Shown piece after piece: positions 1-11,656 of a stretch of DNA of 35,853 nucleotides; within the stretch, counting starts at the first letter, position 1, and every line of letters starts with the position of its first letter. The DNA comes from Chara braunii (lineage: Eukaryota; Streptophyta; Charophyceae; Charales; Characeae): NCBI GenBank assembly GCA_003427395.1, contig BFEA01000042.1:407304-443156 (forward strand), written 5' to 3'. The translations under genes were made by a program, and so were the position numbers. The notes under the pieces were generated by a model, which worked only from the letters and a program-made list of their open reading frames with translations, ran no database searches and was not told the origin of the DNA.

Positions 1-39
1 TTTTTTTTTTTTTTTTTTTTACCCCTCAAGGCTACAGAG

Positions 40-185
40 GCCGACCTGCGCAAGCCGCGCGCGCGCGCGGTTTCTCGGCGCGCGGCCCCGCCCGGCCGCA
101 ACTCGGCCGCACGCGGACTCGGCCGCGCGGCCGGCCTCCTCGGCCGCGGCCTCGGCCGAGGGTGCCACGTAGACGGTACGTGGCA
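40..185. other. GC-rich CGGCCG-dense block
   Basis: This block consists almost entirely of GCGCGC and repeated CGGCCG motifs, far richer in GC than everything around it. It follows a 20-base T run at the very start of the window. A 60-codon minus-strand ORF covers it, but its Ala/Arg/Glu-rich translation is what any GC-rich simple sequence gives, so I do not call a gene. It could be a CpG-rich promoter or a degenerate GC repeat; the sequence does not decide. Confidence 0.5.
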
Positions 186-407
186 CATTCACTCGGGCCA
201 ACTTCTATGCAAGATTATCTTTCGGGTGGTAGCAGGAATTTCCCGTATTGGTGCTTGTGAGAATCGACCGCCCCGACGATAATCGGCATCGACATCGTCG
301 AGAATGACCAAGGGGGAGGTGTATTGTGCATCTTGCTTTGCGGAGTGTTTAGCATTATGTCGGTGGTTATTATATAGGTTGTTGTTATTGTAAATCACTT
401 GTCCGCC

Positions 408-497
408 ATGTGTGAGAGAGAGAGAGAGAGTCACACTGCACACATATATAAATATCTATATATATAGAGAGAGAGAGAAAGAAAGAGGGAGAGACGT
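408..497. repeat. GA and TATA-type microsatellite cluster
   Basis: Two GA-dinucleotide tracts (about 411-430 and 466-497) flank a short TA-rich stretch. This is simple-sequence DNA with no coding signal. An A-rich tract with AAAAATA repeats follows at about 571-603. Confidence 0.7.
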
Positions 498-695
498 AAA
501 TCGAGACTTGGGACTTCTTTACTCCCGGAAAACTTTATCTGCCCATCGTTAACACCAATTTCGGGTCCTTCATAAAAATAAAAATAAAAATATAAAAAAA
601 AATAATTTGGTTCATTAGCATTGCTAAAGGTTCAGTTAAGGAGCACCAAGCACTCGAGAGTGATGCCACACATGACCGATAAGGCTCTCCCTGAA

Positions 696-1470
696 TTATG
701 AGCCCTTGCCAAGTTTTAGAGCATACGCAACATCTTCCATCGGTGGGGGAGGACATCGTGCGGGTTGTGCGTTTCTGGCACGACATCGACGACGAGGACA
801 ATTATCAACGTTTGAACCCTCACTGACACTGTCGTTGGATAACGCATCCAAATCTGCTTGCACCTTCGAATCGATCATTATGTTATGAAGTATGCAGATG
901 GCGATAAAATCTTTGCAAATAGTGTTCAAATTATTGATTTGCCTCTTGATAAAGTGCCTCCAGACGACGTTCAGTCTACCAAAAGTGTGTTCAATGCACG
1001 ACCTTGCCGACGTGTGGCAGTCATCGTACACCTGCTCCAGTGCGAACCTGCTGTTCCCACCCACTGGAGACATGAGCCACGGCAAGTGTGGGTACCATGC
1101 GTTCGCCAGCCGATACCTACCAATCACGCGACCATTATTATGGCATCACAGAGGATCTCCCTACCTGTTACAAGAACGTCGATTTGTTGTTGCGCCTGAC
1201 GACATATAAACGACAACTGGCGCACTCGATTGTCGTGGACATACCCCGAGCAACCCACAAACATGCTTACAATTGGACAGTTATGGTCACAAATCATACG
1301 CGAGATGACAGTGAGCTGGCCATTTCTGTTGTACAAGCACTCTCCTCGCTGGTTTCTCGGCTTTTCAATGTACATATGGGTGCAGTCGATTGTCCGTACA
1401 CACGAAAAGAAACCCTTCCTCTCCAACACGTTCAGTGTCTCCTACAACATTTCGCCAGTGGGGAACTAGA
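696..1470 (-). pseudogene. PIF/Harbinger (HARBI1-type) transposase, C-terminal DDE part, broken
   Basis: Read on the minus strand, the segment around 1429-1124 gives the motif TIDCTHMYIEKP followed by a stretch ending in GYVHDNRV. This is the first-Asp region of a DDE_Tnp_4 (HARBI1-like) nuclease. The next segment, 1127-696, continues in another frame with RLANAWYPHLPWLMSP, then IEHTFGRLNVVWRHF (the Glu motif) and the conserved ILHNIMID end. At least one frameshift lies near 1125, and another near 1430 where the upstream match changes frame. The second catalytic Asp, normally in a G/A-D-A/S-G-Y-P context, is Asn here. The N-terminal helix-turn-helix half is not seen. The copy cannot be active. 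No terminal inverted repeats were found around it. Confidence 0.85.
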
Positions 1471-1574
1471 GCAGTTGTCCGTTGTCGAGCGCACGGTCCC
1501 CCCTGTGGGGGGGGGGGGGGGACCTTCCCGGCTACATCACGCAGGATTAGCAGTTTCGCAAGTCGCTTCACGAA

Positions 1575-3725
1575 AGAGGAAGCGGTAGAGCCGCTCCAAC
1601 TGAGTGTGTCAGCTATACCTCCATCGAGTCCCTATGACAGGATAGGGTCTTGCGAGGTACAACTTACGTCCACCCGTGGGAGCTGTCACCATCCCTTGGG
1701 TGGGCGTATCCCCTCCGAGCTATTGAACCACACGTGAAAGCTTTTACGTGCAATCGCGGAGGTGGCCCAGCCGAGGGCGTTTCTTGTACGTTGTAGCATA
1801 GGGGGTACGTGCGGTTCATGCCTAACTCGGACTTGCGCGGGACGTTGATCACCCATGCACGTTTCAGCGTCGGTCGACTAGGACATCCTAACTTAGCCAC
1901 GCGACACGCATAAAAAATAATGAAACTAACTCCAACAAGCAAATAACCCTAGTCCCTCTTTCAAATGTTATAACCCATAACTCGTAAAAAGTTCAAGTGT
2001 CTAAGCGAGGCCCGCACAAAGTCGAATAAAAAGAATGCACGAGCAAATAAAACCATAATGCTCAGTGATGTATACTCACTTGATCGACAGTGATGGCGAC
2101 GCTTCATGCATTACCCACATCCGTGCAACCTCTCATGGGTTTTAAGGTACGACACTCAAGTGTCGAAAGCGAAATATCATGAAAGGACTCTCCCTCATGA
2201 TATTGAACGGTTGAAGGAGACGTCGTTCAACCCTTGCGGCACCCCTGTCTTTTGAGCAGTGGGTAATGATAGGCAAGGGGCGTAGGTCCGACTCATGGGA
2301 GAAACCCTTTTGTGCTGGGTCAGAACGTGGGATGTCCTGGACAAGGACCTCGAGTTCGAGGCTTAGGACCAACGTCCGACCAGTAATCTAAAAATCAAAG
2401 TCCTTTAAAATGAACTCCGCTCTTTCCTCTCTTGTAGAAGGTAAAAGGGGGTAGTTTCTGTTTAGCGAGCAATTCGTTATACCCGAACTGAGTCTTAGTC
2501 TGGTCGAAGGTCGGACACCAAACCTTGCGCTCGACCACTCCTGCCTTTTCACTAGATGTGAGCGGTAAGAGAGAGTGAAAATGAAAAAGAAAGGGGGAAC
2601 TCTCGGAGGAAATCAGGGAGATCCATTCTCACAGTCACAGTAGAATCTTGTCACCCATGTCCCGCATTCATTTATGAATACCATACTCAATCCAGGAGTG
2701 AACCCTCGCTCTTATACATACCTGCACACATATGAAGCCCAACAAAAACCCACACGTAAGTGTCACAAACATGGTCAACCATTTTGTTCCTAGATTCATG
2801 TCCCCCATGCCCCTTCCCGGACCCCTCTTAACGAATACGTGTCTCCCCATCCCAATTCATACAATTTTTGCATGACCATTCAAGAGAGGTTTCAAGGTTG
2901 GCGGTGATCCTCATCACAAAACCAAGGCAGGCATCACCTGCCGAGTTAACAGAAATCAACTCCGTATCACACTCAAATTACTGCTAAGTAGCAACGTCCA
3001 GTAATAATATGAAAATAACAAAACAAATGGCAACACTTCCTTTAGGAAAGTGTGTTTGAATAATATTTACTATACGAAATATAAAAAGAAAGTTTAAGAC
3101 TCAAGAACTATCTGAAAATAAACTATCTCTTTGACTTCGGTAAAAATTTCGGCAAAACTTCCTTCGAAAAAGAAGGCGTTCAAAATTTCTACTGACTTTA
3201 AAGACTAAACTAATCCTAACCTAGTTGACATATCAAAATTTTGACTAACTTTTAGTCTTTTGCAGGAATTTCGGCAGCATCTCTCCTAAGGGAAGGAGAC
3301 TCTCATAATTTCTACTAACTAAGAGGCTAACCAAAGTTTTACCAAATCAACCATGCACGACTAGAAAATGCGAAAATAAAAGTAGACATCTACCTGCTTA
3401 TCGCTCAAGTACAAAACAAGCACTAACAGACTACCTTACTTAAAAGCAGAAAACAGACAGAGTTGAACAAAAACAAGGCATTTGCCAACAAGCATGATAT
3501 ACGAACCACATCTCATTCAACCATTTCAAATCAAGGGTTCGTTTATCCAAAACTTTCATCTTCTCTTTTGTCCCGATCTCAAAAACATGAGTCATGTTGC
3601 TTATTTCTTAGTTAATTTTTAACTTTTCAAGTTATTATCAGTTAAAAACCATGCAATCACTGATCACACTTGCCTTAATTATTCACACAAGGAGAAAAGT
3701 CTGACTTTGTCAACAAGCAAAACTG
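1575..3725. other. No gene recognised; AT-rich intergenic DNA with hairpins
   Basis: No frame here gives a recognisable protein. A poly-G run lies just before it (about 1508-1520). Three small perfect inverted repeats sit in a row at 2150-2165, 2173-2204 and 2203-2232. A diverged two-copy repeat beginning AATTTCGGCA occurs near 3147 and 3267. The rest looks like decayed intergenic sequence. Confidence 0.6.
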
Positions 3726-3732
3726 ACAAACT

Positions 3733-4165
3733 TAGCAAAGCGACTGGATAAGTCGAAACGACTTCACTTCTAACCCCATTTCAAGTCATAGGTAAACGAG
3801 TAAAGTGACCGGATCAGTCGGAACGACTTCACTTCCAGCCTCACTTCAAGTCTTATACAAATGAGCAAAGCAACCGAATCAGTCGGAACGAATTGACTTT
3901 CAGCCTCATTTCAAGTCTTAGGCAAACGAGCAAAGCGACCGGATCAGTCAAAACGACTTCACTTTTAGCCCCATTTAGGCAAACGAGCAAAGCGACCAGA
4001 TCTGTTGGAACGACTTCACTTCCAGCCTCATTTCACGTCTTAGGCAAACGAGTAAAACGACCGGATTAGTCGGAACGACTTCGCATCCAACCCTATTTCA
4101 AGTCTTCGGCAAATGAGCAAAGCGACCGAACCAGTCAGAATGACTTCACTTCCAACCCCATTCAA
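3733..4165. repeat. Tandem array, unit about 66 bp, about 7 copies
   Basis: A unit containing AGCAAAGCGACCGGATCAGT, then GGAACGACTTCACTTCCAGC, then CTCATTTCAAGTCTTAGGCA is repeated about seven times with 5-15 percent divergence. One unit near 3970 is shortened, having lost the 'tcaagtctt' part. No ORF runs through it. Confidence 0.9.
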
Positions 4166-4169
4166 CAAT

Positions 4170-6855
4170 CGTGACTTTTACCACACACAGATGAATTAAA
4201 CACGCATAGTAGATTTTCCTTCAAATCCGGTTAAAGTCATGAAAAATAAATCAAAACATATATATAAGTCAAAAGACAAACAAAATAATGCCCAGTGTAT
4301 ATAGGTAGGGGTTTATTTAGGATTCTAATGGGGTCATGTCAGCCTACCTCTAAGTTTTTTGCCTCCAAACTCCTGCCTGGGGTCCGGCAGAGCTCCCGCA
4401 ATAAGTGGGTCAGCCCCCTATAGGGCCTTGCTGAAGTCTTGTGGGTTGCAATCCCACCTGCCGCCTTCCTCTCTCAAGCCACGGACTAGAGTGAGAGAAA
4501 GAAGGGAAGAAAAGTAATCTCCTTCTCTCAAGATACAAGAAGGGGTCACTCAGACTCACATGGGGAGCGCCTTGTTGCCTTCATAAGTTCATACCCTGAG
4601 GGTCCCACAACGACGGCTAATCAGAGAGTTTGAAGTTGGTAATCTCAGAAGCCGCAACTAACTAAGAATTTCATCAATACTAGTGGCAATCTCATTTTAA
4701 CTCTTTGAGGATAGTTGCAACATTGAACTGCTTCAACAACAACCTTTAACCCAACAGGCTGCATCATGCAGCAATCGCCGAGCCAACCGCTCTCATATTC
4801 ACGGAACGAACAACACTCCAAATGTACTAGTTGGAAGAGACCACTCAGTAGCCACACTAGACGCGAGTGTAAAGACTCCCTCTCGAAGGAAATAGCAGTC
4901 CAAGATTGTAGCAGCTATCCTGAATCAAGCGCTACTGGTAACAATAACCCAACAAATCAGGAGTAGTCGCACCTCCAAGTCAACAAACATAGGCCCCGAG
5001 CTTGTAGTTAGTAACGATTGCTACACTTCGGCATGACTTAAACTGCAAAGGAGGCCTGAATCAAATCATCACAGTCGCCCGAAGCTCGTTGTAGCAATAA
5101 CGACCGACAAACAACTACGACGACAGTTAAGAGAGACCGAACTCACCCGAATCTTAGAAGCACAGTAGTGGCAACATTCAGCTACGCAGCAACAATATTA
5201 AAGTTCACAGAGGCAGGGCATAGCGCCCACAACAGCAAGTACATCACCAGCTAAGATACAGTGTTGGCTACAGTAGTTGGCCTATCAATACCAATAGTAA
5301 GGAACATAATAATAGTAGCGGTCGTCCACAACAACATCTTGTCCTCATCAGGGGCAATGACCTTAGCAGTTGTGGTTTTGATTATCGTTCAATCAATCAA
5401 CGGAAAGATGAATGATTGCGGTCAATCACCAGACTTCGAAGTCAAACAACCGTTTGATCATCAACACCACCGGTTTTCTGGGTGGGTAGCAGCATCCCGC
5501 AAGATGTGGTTCCTCATCCCCTGAAAAATGTAACCCGAATCAGTATTGAAACACATGCCATGCCGCAGGTTCCGCCCACAATTGTGAACTTTAGTCATAG
5601 CAGAAATGCAGGGTGCGGCACGCGGTGACCAACTGCAAGGTCCACACGATAAAGCACGTTTGCTCTCCCCTCTTCTATCCTTCTCTCTTTGTTGTTGTTT
5701 CTTACTTTGATTTCTATTTTCATCGTTATCGTATTCAATCACACTCGCTTTCCTTTGTCTACTATACTTGTTAGTTCATGCTTACTGTTCCACTCCTCTC
5801 ATCTTGTTCGAACATGGCCAGGCCCGAAGAAGAAGAAAGGAAAAAAAATAGAAATAAAAAATGATAGTATATACCCCACCTCACCTAAGTCCTACGTGTT
5901 GCACCTTCCGAACATTCACTGCTCCAAAGTTCGAAGGTGGTGAGTTCCTTCACCTCTCACCCTCTCCCTCTCACGATGTATGTCCGTTACCAGTCTGTGA
6001 ATGTAGCGACGATCCGCTGAGACAAGGATCGTGGCCAACATGATTAAGGCAAAGAACGTTATTGTGAGAAGCAACACCATGAGAAGGGGCATAAGAATCA
6101 ACACTCTCGTCGCGAAGAGCGGCCTGATCATGACGAGCAGCAAGTTATAATGACCATGAGGCGGTTACCATAGGCAACACGAAGACGAGCGACTTCATTC
6201 TAGATACAAAAAGCAAACTTGATCTTTCTTTAGAAATTAAAAAAATGCATGTACCCACTATTGACCTTCATGCAGCTTGTGTTTGTTGCATTTTGCTGCC
6301 ACGTTTTGGTATTTTAACTATGAATCTCCCCCATAAAATACGGGAAGATACGTCATCATGCTAAGGACAATGAGTGCTTGCCGCCAAGCCAAATAGAACA
6401 AACCCCTGACTGGATTATGAGAGGTATGCCGCTTAGGTAAGTGTTTCCTCTCTTCTATCTCATGCTCTCTCTCATGTGACCCTCTTTCTGGAGTTTCCCT
6501 CGTCTCCATTATAACGGAGTCTTCCACCGTCCGTATCTGACCATACCCGGAGGTAAGGTTCATTGAGTCGTTCTTACCCAGGAAAAGGCAATTGCCTTCG
6601 AGCGTCGCAATGAGGTATATACTACTCTACTGCTCCATAAATCCTTTCCTTTCCTTTCCTATAAACCACGCGATTGATACCTCGACCATATTCACGTTTT
6701 TCCCACAGCGTGACCTCGTCTAAAGCAATGTAGTTGCGAGGTAAGGCAACACGGCTTGGAGGATTGATGGCCACGATGAAGCAATGATGAAGGTAAATGT
6801 AGTGCGATGACGAGGGGAGTGATGATGTCCACGCAATCTCACTCCGTAGGTAATC
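4170..6855. other. No gene recognised
   Basis: The ORFs here are short, lack recognisable domains and are interrupted. A sequence near 4440-4470 with GTGGGTTGCAATCCCAC resembles a tRNA T-arm (B-box-like) but no full tRNA fold is seen. A 29-base motif with a hairpin-like core at about 6321-6350 (GAATCTCCCCCATAAAATAC) recurs at about 7284-7312. I see nothing else that I can name. Confidence 0.5.
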
Positions 6856-6858
6856 CCG

Positions 6859-6927
<69 letters not shown>

Positions 6928-6990
6928 CTCTCTCTCTCTTTTTTTCTCTCTCTCTCCCTCTCTCTCTCTCTCACACACACACACATACAT
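6859..6990. repeat. CT microsatellite followed by CA repeat
   Basis: A long CT tract is interrupted by short T runs (about 6861-6971), followed by (CA)n to about 6986. The Ser/Leu and Arg/Glu repeat ORFs on both strands are artefacts of this repeat. The following 7000-7840 holds no recognisable gene. Confidence 0.95.
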
Positions 6991-7839
6991 ATACACCGCT
7001 ATTTCCCTCGTTATTGTTGCTTTTCCCCTTCACACCACGCACCTTCTCCCCGCCCCCTTCCTCCGTACTCTATTTCCCACTCTCCCGCAACCATCACGTC
7101 CACAATCTTGATTGACAACCTCGAAGCTCCCGCTTTTCTAAATATTTGCGTTGGTACATGACAGTAAGTGCGGCCAGGTTCAAATATGCGAGGCGGCTTA
7201 ACTGACAGTCGCCGAAGGAGGCAAGTATGACCACAAATTACAAGTATTCCCTTACCACTCATGTAATGTGCAAAATGTGAATGAATCTCCCACTAAGAAG
7301 TGGGAAGATACATTACCGTTTGTAGATCGTCATAGAGTTTTGCCTCCTCACACAACTCCCAACGCGTGCATCACAAAAACTAGAGCCTTACTGCTAATTC
7401 TGACACCGCCATCGTACTTGTAATGACAAAAAAACCCAACTTAGCATATTTTCTTGCCAAAATTCATCGAGAAACGACCGAGTTGTGCAATTTTCATCCC
7501 CGTTCTTTCTCTTTTGTTCTCCTTCTCGACTCCTCTACGGACTCTCATTCTCTACTCACTCTCCATCCACTACTCTACCACCGAAACTAACGTGATCATC
7601 GCACTCGCCCCGCCCAAAACCCCCCGTCTACTACTTTACCTCGCTCGATTCCATCAAGAATCGAGAGAGATATTGATTTTATGCTCCCACCATATCCTCT
7701 CTCCTTACAGATCCACACACCCCCTCTCATAGTCCTCCTGTGCCTCATCTTTGGTTGCTCTCAGCTAGTGTTGTCAACTCCACCCTCTTCCCCGTAACGC
7801 AACCACTACCGTCCGGTCTGAAGGAAAGGATGAAGTAGG

Positions 7840-7863
7840 GGGAAAAAAAAAAGAAAAAAAAAA
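7840..7863 (-). terminator. T tract after the U6-like sequence
   Basis: On the minus strand this is two runs of ten T separated by one C, directly after the U6-like body. It is the expected Pol III termination signal, but it would also fit a poly(T) remnant. Confidence 0.5.
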
Positions 7864-7961
7864 TGTTCGTCTCCCTTTTGGTCGTTCTCGCATCATCCTT
7901 GTGTAGGGGTCATGCTAATCTTCTCTGTATCGTTCCAATTGTAACGGATGTCCCAAAGGAC
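7864..7961 (-). ncRNA. U6 snRNA-like gene or pseudogene with a divergent 3' domain
   Basis: Read on the minus strand, the first ~68 nt match U6 snRNA closely: a short 5' stem-loop with TTTGGGACATCCG, then ATTGGAACGATACAGAGAAG including the ACAGAGA box, the AGC of the catalytic triad, and ACAAGGATGA. After that the sequence leaves the plant U6 consensus (no CGAGAAATGGTCC end). It still stops at about the normal U6 length, followed at once by a long T tract (7840-7863) suitable as a Pol III terminator. No plant USE plus TATA spacing is evident upstream. I favour a diverged copy or pseudogene over a working gene. Confidence 0.7.
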
Positions 7962-8119
7962 ACAAGTTGGGCGGAGCCCCATGGCACGTCCCAGAGGCCA
8001 AACAACCCCAGGTAATTCGGGACTATAGTATTCCACTCAGCTGCTTCCAATGGAGTTCGAACTCAAATCTGTATTTCCGCAGTCGGGGAGAGAAGGTTAA
8101 CAACAGTCATATTTTTCAT

Positions 8120-8290
8120 CACCACTTTAGGATGCAACCTGCCTAAACAGGTGGTTTTCAGGGTCTTCGGACCTTTCACCACTTCAGGACAATTCAGGTC
8201 TGAAAATCCTGAATGGTCATGAAATGGTGAAAGCTCTGAAGACCCTGAAAACCACTTATTTAGGCAGGCTGCATCCTCAAGTGGTGAAGG
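8120..8290. repeat. Near-palindrome with ~80-bp arms
   Basis: The sequence 8120-8198 (beginning CACCACTTTAGGATGCAACC) is repeated in reverse complement at 8208-8289 with roughly 85 percent identity, leaving a loop of about 9 bases. Transcripts would fold into one long hairpin. Two further direct, partial copies of the same arm follow at about 8290-8380 and 8385-8490. Confidence 0.85.
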
Positions 8291-8539
8291 GTGGTTTTTA
8301 TGGTCTTCGGACCTTTCACCACTTCAGGACCATTCAAAATTTTCAGACTGCCCAAAACTCTCACTTGACCACTTCAGGACACCCTTCACCACTTCAGGAT
8401 GCAACCTGCCTAAACAGGTGTTTTTCACGGTCTTCGGACCTTTCACCACTTCAGGACCATTCATGATTTTCAGACTGCCAAAAACTCTCACTTCAGAATT
8501 TTCATTCCTGAATTTTCATTGCTGAATTTTCAGCTACCC

Positions 8540-9400
8540 GATAACCGCTTGTGCAGTCGGGGGGTGTACCAACTGAGCTAGGCCCAACAACTTTGGTCCC
8601 ACAGGTCTGATTTTCAACAGTCTGCGGTTGTACTAACTGAGCTAGGCCCAATGACATCATGATTGGTCCCACATGCCTATTTTTTAACACTCTGCGAGTG
8701 TACCAACTGAACTAGGCCCAATGGCATATGTCCCACAGACCTGCTTTCAACAGTCTGCGAGTGTACCAACTGAGTTAGGCCCAGTGACATCTGATCCCAC
8801 AGGGCTGTTTTTCAACAGTTTGCGGGTGTACCAACTGAGTTAGGCCCTATGGAGCTGATCCCACAAACCTTTTTTTCAATAGTTTGCGAGTGTACCAACT
8901 GAGTTAGGTCCAGTGACATCTGTCCCACAGACCTGTTTTTCAGCAGTCTGCAAGTGTACCAATTGAGTTAGGCCCCGTGGCGTTGATCCCACATGCCTGT
9001 TTTTCAATAGTTTGCGGGTGTACCAATTGAGCTAGGCCCAGTGGCATCGGTCCCACAGGTCCGTTTTTCGGAAGTTTGAGGCTGTACCAATTAAACTTGG
9101 TCAGTGACATCGGTCCCACAGACCTGTTTTTCAACAGTTTGCGGGTGTACCAACTGAGCTAGGCCCAGTGACATCTGTCCCACATACCTGTTTTCAACAG
9201 TTTGCGGGTGTACCAATTGAGCTAGGCCTAGTGGCATCTGTCCCACATACCTGTTTCTCAGTAGTCTGCGGGTGTACCAATTGAGTTTTCGAGTCCGTAG
9301 GTGGTGATCCCACACGATTGTTTTTCAACAGGCTACGGGTGTACTAACTGAGCTAGGCCTAGTGGCATCGGTCCCTCAGGCTTGTTCACACTAAAACCTA
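8540..9400. repeat. Satellite of about 64 bp, 13 units, with a tRNA A-box-like motif
   Basis: Thirteen units each contain GTGTACCAACTGAGCTAGGC (or variants), then a GGTCCCACAG-like block, then TTTTTCAACAGTTTGCGGG. The spacing between units is 61-71 bases, mostly 63-65. On the minus strand each unit carries TAGCTCAGTTGGTAC, which equals a tRNA D-arm / Pol III A box. No complete tRNA cloverleaf is seen, and the B box is absent. Short minus-strand ORFs across the array are repeat translations. Confidence 0.9.
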
Positions 9401-10815
9401 ACCCAACAAATCGTGGTTGGTGGATGGTGCACCCGCAAGTGTTGGGCCCACCACTAAGGCTTCTTCCACCTCGCCGGCTAAGCACCCACCTCTCGCATGC
9501 ACGTTGAATTCCTCGGACCGTGCTTCAAGATGGGCAGGATAGAGGAATGTCATCAACATTCTGAACACGCAGGAACCCGAACGGGCCCGCCCAAATAGGA
9601 GTGTGCTCAAGTTCCTCAACTGTCGTGACGACCACCCTTGGGGGGGGGTTCAATCGCTCCCTGCTGTAATGTCGGTCACAACAGCCCATGTCGACATACA
9701 CCCCACGTACAATCAAGGAGGGTGGCGACACAATCGCCGTCCACCCCCGTTGAGTGTGGATACACGACTTCCTTCCATCCGATCCTTGCTCAACAATTTC
9801 AAACACTCTTTAACTCTCTTTCCAAACTCACTTCATCCTTCCTTCGCAGTGCTTCTTCACTGTCGGTCCCAGAGCCAACTTCCGGCCTGATCAACAGACG
9901 GGACCTTAAGAATAGAACTGAAGAGGACGAGGACCCGACCGCACCCTCTTGGTCTTGCCAATCGGACCCAGGCCCAGGCCTATCCGACAAAACCAAGGGG
10001 GATAGTCCTCTAAGACCCTCGACCCCTCAGTCTCCACTGGTCGTACTCCTTTGTTCCATCGCCGTATACTGACCTCGAACCCCAAACATGTCGCTTGAAA
10101 GTCTAGTACCTTAACCAATAGAATTAGGCCCAAGGTTGAGATAAACAGGTGTGAATCTTTGTATAAACAATCCTAGACTGTGATTGGGATTATCTACATA
10201 AACCAGACCCTTGCCTTGGCCTACCAGCTAATCTCTCAGCCGCCAGATGACGCCGTCAGGCACACCGTGTAAATCGTTGAAAACTCTCGGTTCTCCTCAT
10301 GCTAGGTCCAAAAAGTCGTGGCTTTCAATGCGTCGTTCAACACCATCTTCCCGCGTATGCGCAAGGTAAAGTCTTTATCCCCTTCGCGACATTTCCCGCC
10401 AGAGACCGAGCTAGTCTATGAAGTAAAGGTAGATACTATAAAATAAAAGAAAAACATAACCAAATAAGAATTACAGAAGGTGGGTAACCGGACCCTATGG
10501 TTTTGGTGTCGTCCGCCGACCTGGTATTGCCGACGACTAGCGGTCATCTCACTGTGCTACACAATAATGTGGGCCCCGCACACTCTCTAACTCGATCATA
10601 TTTGGTTTGGGCTCTCGCCAAGAGCGAGGTTGTCGAGATGAGCGCGCCGACGGGATCTGTCCCATCAGTGCGTTACGTCTATCAAGAACGCATCCAGTGC
10701 GATATTTAAAAAGGACGGCAAATACATGTAAGGGTGTTTGCTACGACACCGTACTCCTTGATTAGCGCATTAGCAACATCCTCATTGCTCTGTAGGGCAC
10801 TTGCGAGATCGAGAC
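9401..10815. other. No intact gene; possible tRNA-like (SINE head) motif
   Basis: No protein could be recognised in this stretch. On the minus strand, about 10132-10067, an A-box-like TTCTATTGGTTAAGGT is followed 26 bases later by GGGGTTCGAGGTC, a good B box. This suggests a degenerate tRNA or a tRNA-derived SINE head. The acceptor ends do not pair, so it is not a tRNA gene. Confidence 0.35.
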
Positions 10816-10819
10816 TCAC

Positions 10820-11056
10820 CCCGTGATTGCCTGTAGAAACCGCCCATCGCCCACCTGATGAGCGTGCATGCAAACATCTGCACTGCTAGCACCAACCATC
10901 GTCAATTGTTGATTGCCGCTGGATATGGGGAGTGATGCGAGCTAAGATCTCGTTGAGAAGTGACCTTGGAAGTTTGCAGAATCGCCGGAACACTTTCTTG
11001 TGCCTGCTGCCCACCTTTTGAAGGTCCTTCCACACTCCTCTGTTGTGGTCGAACAC
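10820..11056 (-). pseudogene. Harbinger transposase N-terminal fragment
   Basis: On the minus strand from 11056 the translation reads VFDHNRGVWKDL, FRRFCKLPRSLLNEILARI and TPHIQRQ. This is the typical N-terminal region of plant/algal HARBI1-like transposases. After a frameshift, IRWAMGGFYRQS (10859-10824) continues the same family motif. In-frame stops lie immediately upstream, and I find no DDE half downstream. It is a dead fragment, from a different copy to the one at 696-1470. The recognition rests on family memory, not a search. Confidence 0.65.
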
Positions 11057-11656
11057 TCAGATTTGACATCGACTGTCCATGTGTTTCTCGACGGTCGTGG
11101 CTGCCATTGACGTTAAGGACATGCTATGCAACATGGCGCCTGTCAGGAGGAACAGGGAGAAAGACATGCCAGATGCAGCGGCTTGCAATGTCGCAGCTGC
11201 GTGGAGGATGGAAATCACCACCACATTTTTATGGTTTATCCACTACAGGAGGACAAAAACGAAGAGGAACGAGGAATCGTCATAATCCCCTGAAGTCCAG
11301 GACATGGCTGCCGACACCATGCCGCTCCCGCCTTGACCATGTGACCGCCATGGATAGTACGATCACCCCCGTTCCGAGCGTAGAAGGAGACGCGGCGTAG
11401 GGGCGATGGAGGCGACAGATAGAGCGGGAGAGAGACGGATAGACTGGGGGCGTGCGCACATCCAGGGGATGGCGACTATAAAAATAGACCCGGAACCGTT
11501 TGGCATGGGCCAACGATCACATGGGCGGTGCCACCTACCGTTAGGGGCACCACCCCCCAACCAAAACTCAACTCTCTCCCCCCCCCCCGTCGAAAGGCTG
11601 CTGCTACGGCCTACTATCGCCCCGGTGTCACATAGGTCCTGCTACCGCCGCACGAA

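Noticed and set aside
6622-7115. Long Ser/Leu- and Arg/Glu-repeat ORFs on both strands
   Set aside because: They are translations of a CT/GA microsatellite. The same applies to ORFs at 22563, 25664-26451 and 27219-27584.
3733-9400. Possible CRISPR array in the 66-bp or 64-bp tandem repeats
   Set aside because: Whole units repeat without unique spacers, and the sequence is eukaryotic nuclear DNA.
10067-10132. tRNA-Glu-like gene on the minus strand
   Set aside because: A and B boxes are present but the acceptor and anticodon stems do not pair. Kept only as a possible SINE or tRNA relic.
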